DNA of 64,000 bases from CBDBND01 sp965262665 (GTDB lineage: Bacteria > Pseudomonadota > Alphaproteobacteria > Rhodospirillales > Rhodospirillaceae): NCBI GenBank assembly GCA_965262665.1, contig OZ253551.1, forward strand, positions 434,001 through 498,000. Reading direction: 5' to 3'. Made by a program: the position numbers and the translations under genes. Within the stretch, counting starts at the first letter, position 1. Each line of letters starts with the position of its first letter. The notes under the pieces were generated by a model. It saw only the letters and a program-made list of their open reading frames with translations. It ran no database searches and was not told where the DNA came from. Shown here piece by piece: positions 32,720 to 40,733 of this stretch.

Positions 32720-32898
32720 TGAGTTAGTCGCGATGGGAGCGGCGCATCTCTTGATGGAGATGGTGGTTGTCCGTTTTGATGGTGGTGCACACCAACCACA
32801 AAACGAGGACACCACGATGTTGAATACTACCGACAAGATCATCAAACACAAAACTGGATTGCTGAATCTGGCCGAGGAACTGGGCAATGTGTCGAAGG

Positions 32899-32920
32899 CC
32901 TGCCAGGTCCCTGCCAGGTC
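32899..32920. repeat. 11-bp tandem duplication in the IS481 transposase
   Basis: CCTGCCAGGTC at 32899-32909 is repeated at 32910-32920. Removing one copy restores KACQVMGMSRDTFYRYK. Confidence 0.92.
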
Positions 32921-33240
32921 ATGGGCATGTCGCGCGACACCTTTTACCGCTACAAGGCCGCGGTTGAGGAAGGCGGCGTCGAGGCCTTGTTCGAGCGCAC
33001 CCGGCGCAAACCCAATCTTGCCAACCGCGTCGGTGAAGCCACCGAGCAGGCGGTGATCAAATCCGCGCTGGAGTTTCCGGCCTATGGTCAGGCCCGCACC
33101 TCCAACGAGCTGCGCAAGCAGGGTGTCTTTGTCTCGCCCTCCGGCGTCCGTTCGATCTGGCTGCGGCATGACCTGGCCAACTTCAAGGCCCGCCTTAAAG
33201 CATTGGGGGCTAGGGTCGCCGAGGACGGCATCATCCTGAC

Positions 33241-33262
33241 CGAGGCCCACATACGAGGCCCA
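33241..33262. repeat. Spaced 9-bp repeat at the second IS481 lesion
   Basis: CGAGGCCCA occurs at 33241-33249 and 33254-33262 with CATA between. Removing 13 bp restores LTEAQVQALEKK. Confidence 0.85.
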
Positions 33263-33937
33263 GGTGCAGGCCTTGGAAAAGAAGAATCGCGACGACGAAG
33301 CCCGCGGCGAGGTGGAAACGGCCCACCCCGGCTATCTGGGTTCACAGGACACCTTCTATGTCGGCGCCCTGAAGGGGGTGGGGCGGATCTACCAGCAGAG
33401 CTATGTCGATCCCTATTCCAAGGTCGCGCAGGCCAAGCTCTACACCACCAAGACGCCGATCACCGCCGCCGACCTGCTCAATGACCGGGTGCTGCCGTTC
33501 CATGACGAGCACGACCTGCCTGTGCTGCGGATCATGACCGACAGGGGTACGGAATACTGCGGGCGAGCGGACAAGCACGACTACCAGCTCTTCCTGGCCA
33601 TCAACGATATCGACCACACCAAGACCAAGGTGAAATCACCGCAAACAAACGGCATCCGCGAGCGCTTTCACAAGACCGTGCTGCAGGAGTTCTACCAGGT
33701 CGCGTTCCGCAAAAGACTCTACGACAGCGTCGATGCGCTGCAGGACGATCTGGATCAATGGCTACATCACTACAACACGGAACGCACTCATCAGGGCAAA
33801 ATGTGTTGCGGCAGAACGCCGTTCCAGACCATGATCGAGGGCAAAGAAATCTGGAAGGAAAAGTTCGTGAACTGAACTTGACCTAACAGAGGCCGCCGGA
33901 AAAACGGCCAACTGTCAGATCACATCTGAACCACTAC

Positions 33938-34087
33938 AAGTCAGCTCAAGCCGATTTAGTCTGACAAGGCCATGCCGGGTACGCAATGCCCGCGGCGGCC
34001 ACGACGCATTTGCGTGGCACACGCTATCTCTTGTTCTACACTGAAACAGTTCCCGCTCACACCGGCAAACCCACAGGGAGGACGACC
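33938..34087. other. Gap with an IS6-like end
   Basis: GATTTAGTCTGACAAGGCC near 33953-33971 is a degenerate copy of the TTAGTCTGACAATGCC end. The rest is the leader of the small gene at 34088. Confidence 0.5.
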
Positions 34088-34282
34088 ATGGCAAAGAAAC
34101 GTACAGATCGCAGATCCGACGCTGCGCCCGCCTCCGGCCAAGCCGCCACACCAAAGACCGTCTCCGCCAGCAAAGTGGGTTTGTCGCTCACGATCAGCGA
34201 CAAGGCGCTGAAGGACTTCGATCGGATTCAGGAGAAAACCATCAAGGCGGCTGAGACGGACCAGAAGTTCTCATGGGGATGA
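34088..34282 (+). CDS. Small basic hypothetical protein, 64 residues
   Basis: Starts MAKKRTDRRSDAAPASGQAA. The N-terminal third is basic and rich in Ala, Pro and Ser; the rest (VGLSLTISDKALKDFDRIQE) is a likely helix ending KFSWG. A strong ribosome binding site GGGAGG lies 7 bases upstream of ATG 34088. I do not recognise the family. The gene has no same-strand partner except the fragment that begins 54 bp later. Confidence 0.6.
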   Translation: MAKKRTDRRSDAAPASGQAATPKTVSASKVGLSLTISDKALKDFDRIQEKTIKAAETDQKFSWG

Positions 34283-34336
34283 GCTGCGGGCTTACCTAGC
34301 TGTCCCCCAATCCCGCCTCCACGCTTCGGCCCAACA

Positions 34337-34635
34337 ATGAAAATAACCCATACCGTCGAACCACTAGACAGTAATGCGGCGTGGTCGCGCCTGGCACGCG
34401 TCCTCGGCGGTGCTGGCCTTGACGTCGTACGCAACACGATCCGGCATCTTCGCGTGCTCAACGCGCGCTGCTACGTTCTCGAAGATCCCTACATCGACCG
34501 CGACTACTCGGCGGACTACGCTCAGTTCTACGCCCTCACGTTCCACGCCCACGAGCGCCACTGCAAGCGTGTCCACTTCTTCTCACAGGACATCTCGCCG
34601 CTGCTCCAGCGGCCCCTTTCCACAGCTCGACTGAA
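34337..34635 (+). pseudogene. Hypothetical gene, N-terminal fragment cut by IS3-type element
   Basis: About 100 residues: MKITHTVEPLDSNAAWSRLA, then LNARCYVLEDPYIDRDYSAD and FHAHERHCKRVHFFSQDISP. This looks like a genuine soluble protein (VLEDPYIDRDYS..FY.LTF pattern), unrecognised. The insertion at 34636 removes the remainder. Confidence 0.5.
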
Positions 34636-34709
34636 TTGTCCGTCATCAAAACAAATGGGACTGTTGAGCGTGTTTCATAAGGGAGGATCGGGCTCATCTT
34701 TGTTTGATG

Positions 34710-35690
34710 TTAAGCCGCTTGGCGTTGATGGTTCAAGCGGCGGTTTTGGGTGGTCAGTTTTTTGATCTTTTTTCTCTTTTCGATGCTGGCGGTGTGGCGT
34801 CCAAAGTAGGCGTCGGCTGGAGTTACGTTGCCGATGCTCTCGTGGTAGCGTTGGTTGTTGTAGCGATCGACGAAGGCGCTGATCTGGTTTTCGAGATCGC
34901 CGGGTAGATAATAATTTTCAAGCAGGATCCGGTTCTTCAGCGTTTGATGCCAGCGCTCGATCTTGCCCTGGGTTTGCGGGTGATACGGTGCGCCCCGAAC
35001 GTGATCCATACCGTGGTCCCCGAGCCATTCAGCCAGATCGCTGGAGATATAGGACGAGCCGTTGTCGCTGAGCAGCCTCGGCTTGTGGACGACATTGGCG
35101 CGATTGCAGCCTGAGGCTTCTAGCGCCAACTTCAGTGTTGCCGTCACATCGTCCGCCGTCATGTTGGTGCAGAGCTTCCAAGCAATGATGTAGCGGGAAT
35201 AGTCGTCCAAGATGGTCGACAGATAAAACCAGCCCCAGCCGATGACCTTGAGAGAGGTGAAGTCGGTCTGCCACAGCTGGTTCGGCGCCGTGGTCTTGTC
35301 GCGGAACTCATCGGCTGCCTTGATGATCACGAAAGCGGGGCTGGTGATCAGGTCGTGGGCTTTGAGAAGCCGATAAACCGAGGCTTCCGAGACAAAGTAG
35401 CCCCTGGTGTCCGTAAACCTGACGGCCAGTTCCCGGGGCGACAGTTGTGTCTCCTCCAGGGCAAGATCGATGATCTGCCCCCGGACATCATCCGGGATCC
35501 GGTTCCATACCCGGCCCGGGCTGCTGTTGCGATCCTCAAGACCGGCGTCGCCAAAGGCCAGAAAACGATCGTACCAGCGATAAAAGGTGGTCTTCGGAAT
35601 GCCCAGCTTGTCCAAAGTGGACCCGACGCCCAGGTGGGACTGCTCGACCAGGCGGATGATCTCCAGCTTCTCGGATGCGCGATACCTCAT
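34710..35690 (-). CDS. IS3-family transposase OrfB (second subgroup)
   Basis: A 326-residue rve transposase with an unusually long N-terminal HTH part (ASEKLEIIRLVEQSHLGVGS, then LGIPKTTFYRWYDRFLAFGD). The catalytic domain has WQTDFTSLKVIGWGWFYLST, LLSDNGSSYISSDLAEWLGD and HPQTQGKIERWHQTLKNRIL, giving Asp, Asp and Glu. Its start overlaps the orfA stop by 4 bases (35690/35687). Open frame throughout, so this copy looks functional. Confidence 0.92.
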   Translation of the reverse strand: MRYRASEKLEIIRLVEQSHLGVGSTLDKLGIPKTTFYRWYDRFLAFGDAGLEDRNSSPGRVWNRIPDDVRGQIIDLALEETQLSPRELAVRFTDTRGYFVSEASVYRLLKAHDLITSPAFVIIKAADEFRDKTTAPNQLWQTDFTSLKVIGWGWFYLSTILDDYSRYIIAWKLCTNMTADDVTATLKLALEASGCNRANVVHKPRLLSDNGSSYISSDLAEWLGDHGMDHVRGAPYHPQTQGKIERWHQTLKNRILLENYYLPGDLENQISAFVDRYNNQRYHESIGNVTPADAYFGRHTASIEKRKKIKKLTTQNRRLNHQRQAA

Positions 35691-36061
35691 TCCTCGTCTC
35701 CCCCGTGCCCGAGCATGTTTTTTTTGAGAAGACGGTTCTCCAGCGAAAGTTCGGCGACCAACTCCTTCAAGTCGCGCATCTCCTGGCGGAGGCCTTTAAC
35801 CTCGCCCGAGGTCGCTTGGCGCCCGGTGTCGCCGGCGAGCCGCTTCTTGCCCGCTTCCAAAAACTCTTTCGACCAGCTGTAATACAGACCCTCGGCGATG
35901 CCCTCGCGGCGGCACAAGGCGGCGATGCTCTCCTCGCCGCGCAGGCCCGACACCACGATCCGGATCTTCTCCTCAGCCGTATACTGCTTGCGTGTCTTGC
36001 GCCGAATATCCCGAACCGTTCTCTCCGCCGGGTCGTTCTTGCTCATTAATTTCTGTCTCAT
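35687..36061 (-). CDS. IS3-family OrfA (second subgroup)
   Basis: A 124-residue DNA-binding protein: KQYTAEEKIRIVVSGLRGEE, then ALCRREGIAEGLYYSWSKEF is the HTH, followed by a leucine-zipper helix (LRQEMRDLKELVAELSLENR). ATG 36061 is chosen because AAGGGA lies upstream. The 4-bp overlap with orfB fits the IS3 translational coupling or frameshift scheme. Confidence 0.9.
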   Translation of the reverse strand: MRQKLMSKNDPAERTVRDIRRKTRKQYTAEEKIRIVVSGLRGEESIAALCRREGIAEGLYYSWSKEFLEAGKKRLAGDTGRQATSGEVKGLRQEMRDLKELVAELSLENRLLKKNMLGHGGDEE

Positions 36062-36148
36062 CTTCGTTCCCTTCGGTCACTACGATGAGCCAGAAATCCT
36101 CCGTTATGCAATTACCTCAATTTGTCCCAAAGGCGCTGACGTCAGACA

Positions 36149-36549
36149 TGAAGTGGGTCAGCAGCATCGTTAAATAATGTGTTGGTAGTTTTTAAATTAA
36201 ACTTCTTGTGAGCGCCTATTCTGTCAAGCCATTTGACCAAGTTCTGGCGCATGGGTCCTTTATAGGCAGATTGGCGTTTGATCTCTTTAAAGATGTCCCG
36301 TTGAGAGCGCCGCGTACCTAAAAGACCTTTGGCCGTTTTGAATGCTGCTAGCATTTGCGTTATCCCGGGGGTGATACCAACAATAACTATTTTTGCGTTA
36401 GGTTTAATGCCATGAAACGGCGCGTAGTAGACTTCCAGATCACCCTCTCGATCCAACAGGAATTTCTTGGTCAAGATTTGCTCTCGAGTGAAGCTGCTTG
36501 GCAAATCGCCTATCTTGTCCCTGTAGCTACTGAATCTTGGTGGTTTCAT
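36149..36549 (-). pseudogene. Hypothetical protein, N-terminal part; weak uracil-DNA-glycosylase-like motif
   Basis: About 133 residues before the IS3-type element: DREGDLEVYYAPFHGIKPNA, then KIVIVGITPGITQMLAAFKT, RSQRDIFKEIKRQSAYKGPM and RQNLVKWLDRIGAHKKFNLK. VGITPG after a hydrophobic strand resembles motif 1 of the uracil-DNA glycosylase fold, but the catalytic residues are not identifiable, so this is tentative. The C-terminal part is missing. On the far side of the element the sequence is a different gene. Confidence 0.5.
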
Positions 36550-36676
36550 TGCAGTCTTCGAAAAAAGGGGGGCACTATGCTAATGGGCTAGCTGGTTTTT
36601 GCCATTCCCTTCATATTGGCTGAGCACTAATCAAATTTCAAAAGCAACGTATGTAACAAAACCAAGGCTACTTTTT

Positions 36677-36943
36677 TCAATGTGATCGAAGAAAAAAGAA
36701 AAGAGTATATACGGCGAATGCGAATACCAAACCGATATAAAAAATGGTCTCGAAGTCCAGGTCCACCGTAAATACTATTATTATAAAAGGGATACCCAAT
36801 ATAAGAAAAAGACGTTTTAATAAATCACGGTCTCCCACTTTTTTGGGCGTAAGCTTTGGTTTCTTGGGCTGATTTGGTGAGGCGACCCTCACTAGTATCA
36901 AATACAGAATTACAGCGATGACGATGAGCAAAAAAATAGTCAT
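36677..36943 (-). CDS. Small integral membrane protein, 88 residues
   Basis: Three hydrophobic segments are predicted, at about residues 2-20 (IFLLIVIAVILYLILVRVA), 43-60 (LLKRLFLILGIPFIIIVF) and 67-84. A short basic cytoplasmic loop (KKPKLTPKKVGDRD) lies between the first two. Function is unknown. Base composition is clearly more AT-rich than in neighbouring genes, consistent with acquired DNA. Confidence 0.5.
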   Translation of the reverse strand: MTIFLLIVIAVILYLILVRVASPNQPKKPKLTPKKVGDRDLLKRLFLILGIPFIIIVFTVDLDFETIFYIGLVFAFAVYTLFFFLRSH

Positions 36944-37943
36944 ATCTTTATACTAGATTTTCTTACGTTACGGTCGAAGCAGGCCGATATCTAAGCGGAC
37001 ACCGGATGAGGCGCCATTCGGTCTTGGCACTCTAAACCGGCGCGAAAGCCAACGGCGCGGGGCACCCCATGGATATGAAGGATAAGATGCATGGGTTATC
37101 GGCACGTCCCGGGTTCAACAGCAAACGCAAGGTGTGATAAACGGGCTTTTGGTAGCATGATTACACACCGGAATAAAACCTAACCGAACCGCCAACCCGT
37201 CAAGGCCACTTCTCCTCCGATAATACTCACCGTTTTGGTGCAAATGTTAGCCCCGAATTTTGTCTATTTCTTGTGCCTATTAGCGCGCCTCATAGAAATA
37301 CAGGTTGCCTTCTGAATCGATGGAAAATACGCATTGAATTTCATTTAGAATGAGTCCGCCGAAGCTGTTTCTACCTCTGGCTGGCGCGGTGTAAACCAGC
37401 GCGCGTTCCCGTTCAGGCCAACCCAACCCAACCCAACAATGCTACTTGCCGGAAAGCCGAGGTGACAGAAGTATCAAGCCTAAATGACCCTGCTAATTCG
37501 AATGAACTTGGGTCATGCATTCGAGTCTTGATATATAGGAAAATCAAAAGAACGATTTCGGATGGCGTCGGCGTTATCTCGGGGCACAACCTCTTTGAGG
37601 AATGGTGTGCATGAGGAGCATCTCAGAAATCCTGCAGAGGTTGCTGCCGTATTGATGGAGCGACGTGGTGACAGTTCTCTAGTGCATATATAGGAAAATC
37701 AAAAACGATTTCTGACAGAATCAACTTAGTGCTGGGTATTCCATCCCTTTGGGGCGGTGTTCATTGGGGCCGTCTTGTGGACCCTACAGGAATTCCGGCC
37801 TTATTGATTGGGAAGTGTCGTGAAACTTCTCTAGTGGCAGGTACCGGTCCTAACGGTAGGCGGCGCTGTCAAATTCAGTGATCCCTGGCGCCGCAACGAG
37901 CCGTATATGCCTGCGACCGTTCAAGCGTCATTCAGCGACCCGT
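36944..37943. other. Kilobase without an intact gene; decayed repeat units
   Basis: No intact gene is seen. Between about 37400 and 37880, two diverged copies of a roughly 150-bp unit translate to similar peptides (GVHEEHLRNPAEVAAVLMER and GVHWGRLVDPTGIPALLIGK). Each is preceded by TATATAGGAAAATCAAAA (37533 and 37685). A third, weaker copy may lie at 37425-37480. A CCAAC run occurs at 37421-37440. Confidence 0.45.
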
Positions 37944-38137
37944 TGTCCTTTCCGAAAACCTCATCCGCCTCAAATGGGTATGAATCATTCACAACTCAGT
38001 GGGGATAATCCGGGTTGTTTGCATATTCTTCTTGGCGTTTGTAGGCATCGGCAAGGAGCCGAGCCAACCGCTTGCGAGTATGTCGCCTTGGTAGCGTCCA
38101 ACGCAACTATCAGCTGATAGGCTAAATGGAAGGGACA
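37944..38137. repeat. Family B repeat, long copy (194 bp)
   Basis: Left end TGTCCTTTCCGAAAACCTCA, right end GGCTAAATGGAAGGGACA. The interior is open on the minus strand near its middle (RLARLLADAYKRQEEYANNP), possibly a captured gene piece. Confidence 0.6.
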
Positions 38138-38338
38138 GGTAATTCCCACCAGCCGGCATGAAGAGATACGCGGCTGGTTCGGCAGATCGGCTGTCTGTTA
38201 TTGGGCGTGGGGATTCGACGCCGGTCGGCAGGCCAACCCATTGACGACGTTTGATTCTGAGGGGTCAAAGTACTGCGCCGCATAACATCTAACCAGCGCG
38301 CCCAACAACACTCCATGCCATCCGATCCTTTATGGCTC

Positions 38339-38722
38339 TTACTCTTGACCACGTTGGCGTCTCGTCTCGATGCCTGCCAACAATATCTCGTCCAGCTCCG
38401 GCTCGTCCCACCGCCACGCCTCTGCCAGAGAGTGGTCCATCAGCTCGACAAATACCGGATCCTCCGCTTTCACCTGAAACGTGTACAGACGGTTGACCAC
38501 CTGACACATCAGGTCGCGCATCTCCTTTTGGCCGATATGCGCAGCCTTGGGCTAGGGGATCTGCCGGCCGTTGGCATCTATCACCATGACATCAGAGAAG
38601 TCCCCCGTATGACTTACCACCGGGAGCCCTCCGTGAATGTCTTCAAGCACCGTGTTACGGACCCATATCATGGCCATTGCCTTCGCGACGTTCGCCGTGA
38701 TCTGCAGTTCGTTTTCGTCCAT
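38339..38722 (-). pseudogene. Hypothetical gene with an in-frame amber codon
   Basis: A single frame of 127 codons starting MDENELQITANVAKAMAMIW, then LEDIHGGLPVVSHTGDFSDV. It is interrupted by TAG at 38552-38554 (GRQIP stop PKAAHIGQKEM) and continues LMCQVVNRLYTFQVKAEDPV to the TAA at 38339. A Trp codon at the amber site would give an ordinary soluble protein of about 126 residues. The family is not recognised. The amber codon could be a mutation or an assembly error. Confidence 0.6.
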
Positions 38723-38893
38723 CAATATCCGTCTTCGGTATTTGCGGTTCCTGCCTTTCGGCCACTTATACTGATAATGCTTGCTCCTTGAATTCAGGAT
38801 TCAATAATTAATTGATAACAAGATATATTTTACTCTAGCCAAAGTCCGCGGAGATCGGCCGTCCTGGGACTACTCGATACATGTCACGCTCAC

Positions 38894-39169
38894 CTAATGC
38901 CGCGTCACGCGGGCGGCCTCTGTCTCTGTCCGTTCGTTTTCTTCTTCGCCCATGGCGGCACCGTCGGCGACGGCGTTCGTGATCTCACCGATAGTGGCAC
39001 CCGCGCATGTCGCTGCGGAGGTGGCCCATTGCAGTAAGGCGACGGCCACACACTTGAGACAATACTGTTTCGCATTGGCGGCTTCGGGCAGATGGTTTGG
39101 TGCCACGGTTTCAACCAGTTCGTGGATTTCGTCACTGTGTCCGTCCAGGTGTTTGAGATCATCGACCGT
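38894..39169 (-). CDS. Small Cys-containing hypothetical protein, apparent ACG start
   Basis: The frame reads VDDLKHLDGHSDEIHELVET, then NAKQYCLKCVAVALLQWATS, AATCAGATIGEITNAVADGA and an acidic, Glu-rich tail. AAAGGA lies 8 bases upstream of an ACG codon at 39169, exactly where a start is expected; an in-frame TAG lies two codons further out. Either ACG is used or ATG was mutated to ACG. The first conventional start inside is GTG at 39106, with no ribosome binding site. The two Cys pairs (CLKC and the later Cys) could bind metal. Unrecognised family. Confidence 0.45.
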   Translation of the reverse strand, partial: TVDDLKHLDGHSDEIHELVETVAPNHLPEAANAKQYCLKCVAVALLQWATSAATCAGATIGEITNAVADGAAMGEEENERTETEAARVTRH

Positions 39170-39446
39170 TGCCTATTCCTTTATTTGACCATTCGGCCAT
39201 GGGATTCCTAATCGTCGAGGATGAGGCATTCTACGCGGACGAGTTGGTCGAGCAACCCCGGTCCACGGCCATCGAGCCGGTCCACTGCCAAGGATGGAGT
39301 GACTCAATAAAGCCCGGAATTCAATGGCATGAAACCAGCGCTGTATCATTGCCCGAATACGGCTTACGCCGTGCGAGCAGGCCTGGTGCGCTTGCCGCTC
39401 TACCGATCCGGTTCATGGCTCAAGGAGTTGTAAGCAGACTTACCCG
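39170..39446. other. Gap upstream of umuD
   Basis: No gene is supported. A short stretch near 39201-39250 translates to GFLIVEDEAFYADELVEQ, like the first strand of a response-regulator receiver domain, and may be a relic. No GTTC-N7-GTTC LexA box was found before umuD. Confidence 0.4.
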
Positions 39447-39731
39447 ATGTTCACCGTAGTCGCCCCCACGACGAGCCTTAGCCTCGATGCCCATTTCATA
39501 AAGCGCCCGGCGGCGACGTTCTTCGTCACGGCCGCGGGCAGCGGCCTAACCGAACACGGAATTCTGGCCGGCGATACCCTGATCGTCGATCGCTCGCGCA
39601 CGCCGGGCGTGGACTCAATCGTCATTGCCGCCATTGAGGGCGAACTGACCGCCCGTCCGTTTACCACAATCGATGGCGAGGAGGCCCACGTTTGGGGTGT
39701 CGTCGCCGGAGTGGTGCGGAGCCTGCCATGA
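39447..39731 (+). CDS. umuD: UmuD-like protein lacking the cleavage region and catalytic dyad
   Basis: A 94-residue S24/LexA-fold protein. UmuD normally cleaves itself after an N-terminal arm, using Ser in GDSM and a Lys in TVKK, to become UmuD', the partner of UmuC in translesion synthesis. Here the start MFTVVAPTTSLS runs straight into LDAHFIKRPAATFFV, so the arm with the cleavage site is missing. The nucleophile segment reads AGSGLTEHGI (Gly where Ser is expected). The Lys segment reads ELTARPF (Arg for Lys). The remaining core (GDTLIVDRSRTPGVDSIVIA) is well conserved. It could be a ready-made UmuD' mimic or simply decaying. Its stop overlaps the umuC start (ATGA). Confidence 0.85.
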   Translation: MFTVVAPTTSLSLDAHFIKRPAATFFVTAAGSGLTEHGILAGDTLIVDRSRTPGVDSIVIAAIEGELTARPFTTIDGEEAHVWGVVAGVVRSLP

Positions 39732-40570
39732 GCGTCTACGGGCTGGCCGATTGCAATAACTTCTTCGTCTCCTGCGAGCGGGTTTTCCATCCCGCGCTCG
39801 AAGGCCGCCCGGCCGTGGTGCTGTCGTCGAACGACGGCTGCATCGTCGCGCGCAGTGACGAGGCCAAGGCGCTCGGCGTCAAAATGGCCCAACCGGCATT
39901 TCAAGCGAAGGATCTCATCAAGCGGCACCGGATTGCGATGATCAGCGGCAACCTCCAGTTCTATACCGATATGAGCAACCGGGTGATGCAGGTGTTGGGG
40001 GAACTGGTCCCGGCGGTGGAGCAATACTCGATCGACGAATGCTTTCTCGATCTCACGGGACTACCGGAGGATCTCACCGCATTCTGCCAGAACCTGAAAC
40101 AGACCGTGCACCAATGGACCGGGCTGCCGGTCAGCATCGGTATCGCCGAGACCAAGACCCTGGCCAAGATCGCCAACCGGCTGGCGAAGACCTCCGTTAA
40201 GGCGGACGGCGTTCTCGATCTCACCGGCGCGCGCTGGCGCGACCGGGCGCTGGCGTCAACGGCAGTCGGTGATATCTGGGGGATCGGCAGGCAGTACGCC
40301 CAAAAACTAAACCGCAACGGCGTCATGACGGCGCTTGATCTTGCGCGCCGTCCCGATGGCTGGGTCCGCAAGGAGATGGGGGTCGGCGGACTGAAGACGG
40401 TCCAGGAATTGCGCGGGGTTGACTGCATCGGCTTCGGCGACATGCCCCAGCCCAAAAAGACGACGATGGTCTCACGGTCCTTCGGCACGGAAGTGCGCGA
40501 TTACGATGAGTTGGCCAATGCGGTTACCTTATTCGCGACCGATGCGGCGAGGTCTATTCGCAGGGCCACC
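39728..40570 (+). pseudogene. umuC: Translesion DNA polymerase V subunit UmuC, C-terminus lost
   Basis: Y-family polymerase. The first about 280 residues are intact: GLADCNNFFVSCERVFHPAL (catalytic Asp), YSIDECFLDLTGLPEDL (catalytic Asp-Glu), VSIGIAETKTLAKIANRLAK and the HhH region IWGIGRQYAQKLNR. After ARSIRRATLVAALL the sequence changes and the little-finger domain and C-terminal beta-clamp region (about 140 residues) are missing. The frame runs on as an artefact to 40696. ATG 39728 overlaps the umuD stop. The polymerase core may fold, but clamp binding is lost. Confidence 0.85.
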
Positions 40571-40733
40571 CTTGTCGCCGCTCTACTGGTTCGGGCTGGT
40601 CGAGTGCCGGGGCGAGGACGAGGCCACGGGCGCCGGGACGGGCATGTCACATGCCTGGCGCAAGAGTTCACTGTTCGACCGCTTCCTGAGTTTTGAGGTC
40701 CGGCTGGAAGACACCGGCGTGGTGCTGCATTGA
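40571..40733 (+). pseudogene. C-terminal fragment of an unrecognised gene between umuC and recQ
   Basis: In a frame different from umuC the sequence reads LYWFGLVECRGEDEATGAGT, then SSLFDRFLSFEVRLEDTGVV, ending TGA at 40731-40733. It overlaps the apparent recQ start, as a co-translated neighbour would. A deletion seems to have fused umuC to the tail of this gene. Confidence 0.45.

Larger units (their letters stand above)
32817..33875 (+). pseudogene. IS481-family transposase broken by two small insertions
   Basis: The start MLNTTDKIIKHKTGLLNLAE follows GAGGA. The HTH continues as MGMSRDTFYRYKAAVEEGGV, and the rve catalytic domain has TFYVGALKGVGRIYQQSYVD, ITAADLLNDRVLPFHD, LRIMTDRGTEYCGR and KSPQTNGIRERFHKTVLQEF. 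The first lesion is an 11-bp tandem duplication at 32899-32920 inside SKACQVMGMS. The second is a 13-bp insertion at 33250-33262 that repeats CGAGGCCCA and splits TEAQVQALEKK. The C-terminus is otherwise intact, so the gene died recently. Confidence 0.88.
32720..33937. mobile_element. IS481-family element, decayed
   Basis: It contains one broken transposase gene. The right end region is probably TCACATCTGAACCACTACA (closing about 33937). No matching left end was found between 32720 and 32817, so the left boundary is only where DUF1538 coding stops. Confidence 0.6.
34636..36148. mobile_element. IS3-family element of a second subgroup, complete
   Basis: About 1513 bp, with TGTC...TGGGAC...TTGAG at the left end and an inverted TGTC...TGGGAC...TTGAG at the right end. 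A likely 4-bp target duplication TGAA flanks it (34632-34635 and 36149-36152). orfA and orfB are intact and overlap. Not related to the IS3 at 14.9 and 23.7 kb. Confidence 0.75.

Noticed and set aside
32720..33937. Complete terminal inverted repeats for the IS481 element
   Set aside because: A plausible right end exists but no inverted partner was found on the left.
34337..36549. One gene interrupted by the IS3-type element at 34636-36148
   Set aside because: The flanking frames lie on opposite strands and do not join into one protein, so these are two different truncated genes or a rearranged junction.
38315..38791. A 158-codon plus-strand frame
   Set aside because: Opposite the amber-interrupted gene at 38339-38722, whose sequence looks more like a real protein.
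39201..39446. Response-regulator-like start and SOS box before umuD
   Set aside because: Only about 18 residues resemble a receiver domain and no LexA box of the GTTC-N7-GTTC type was found.
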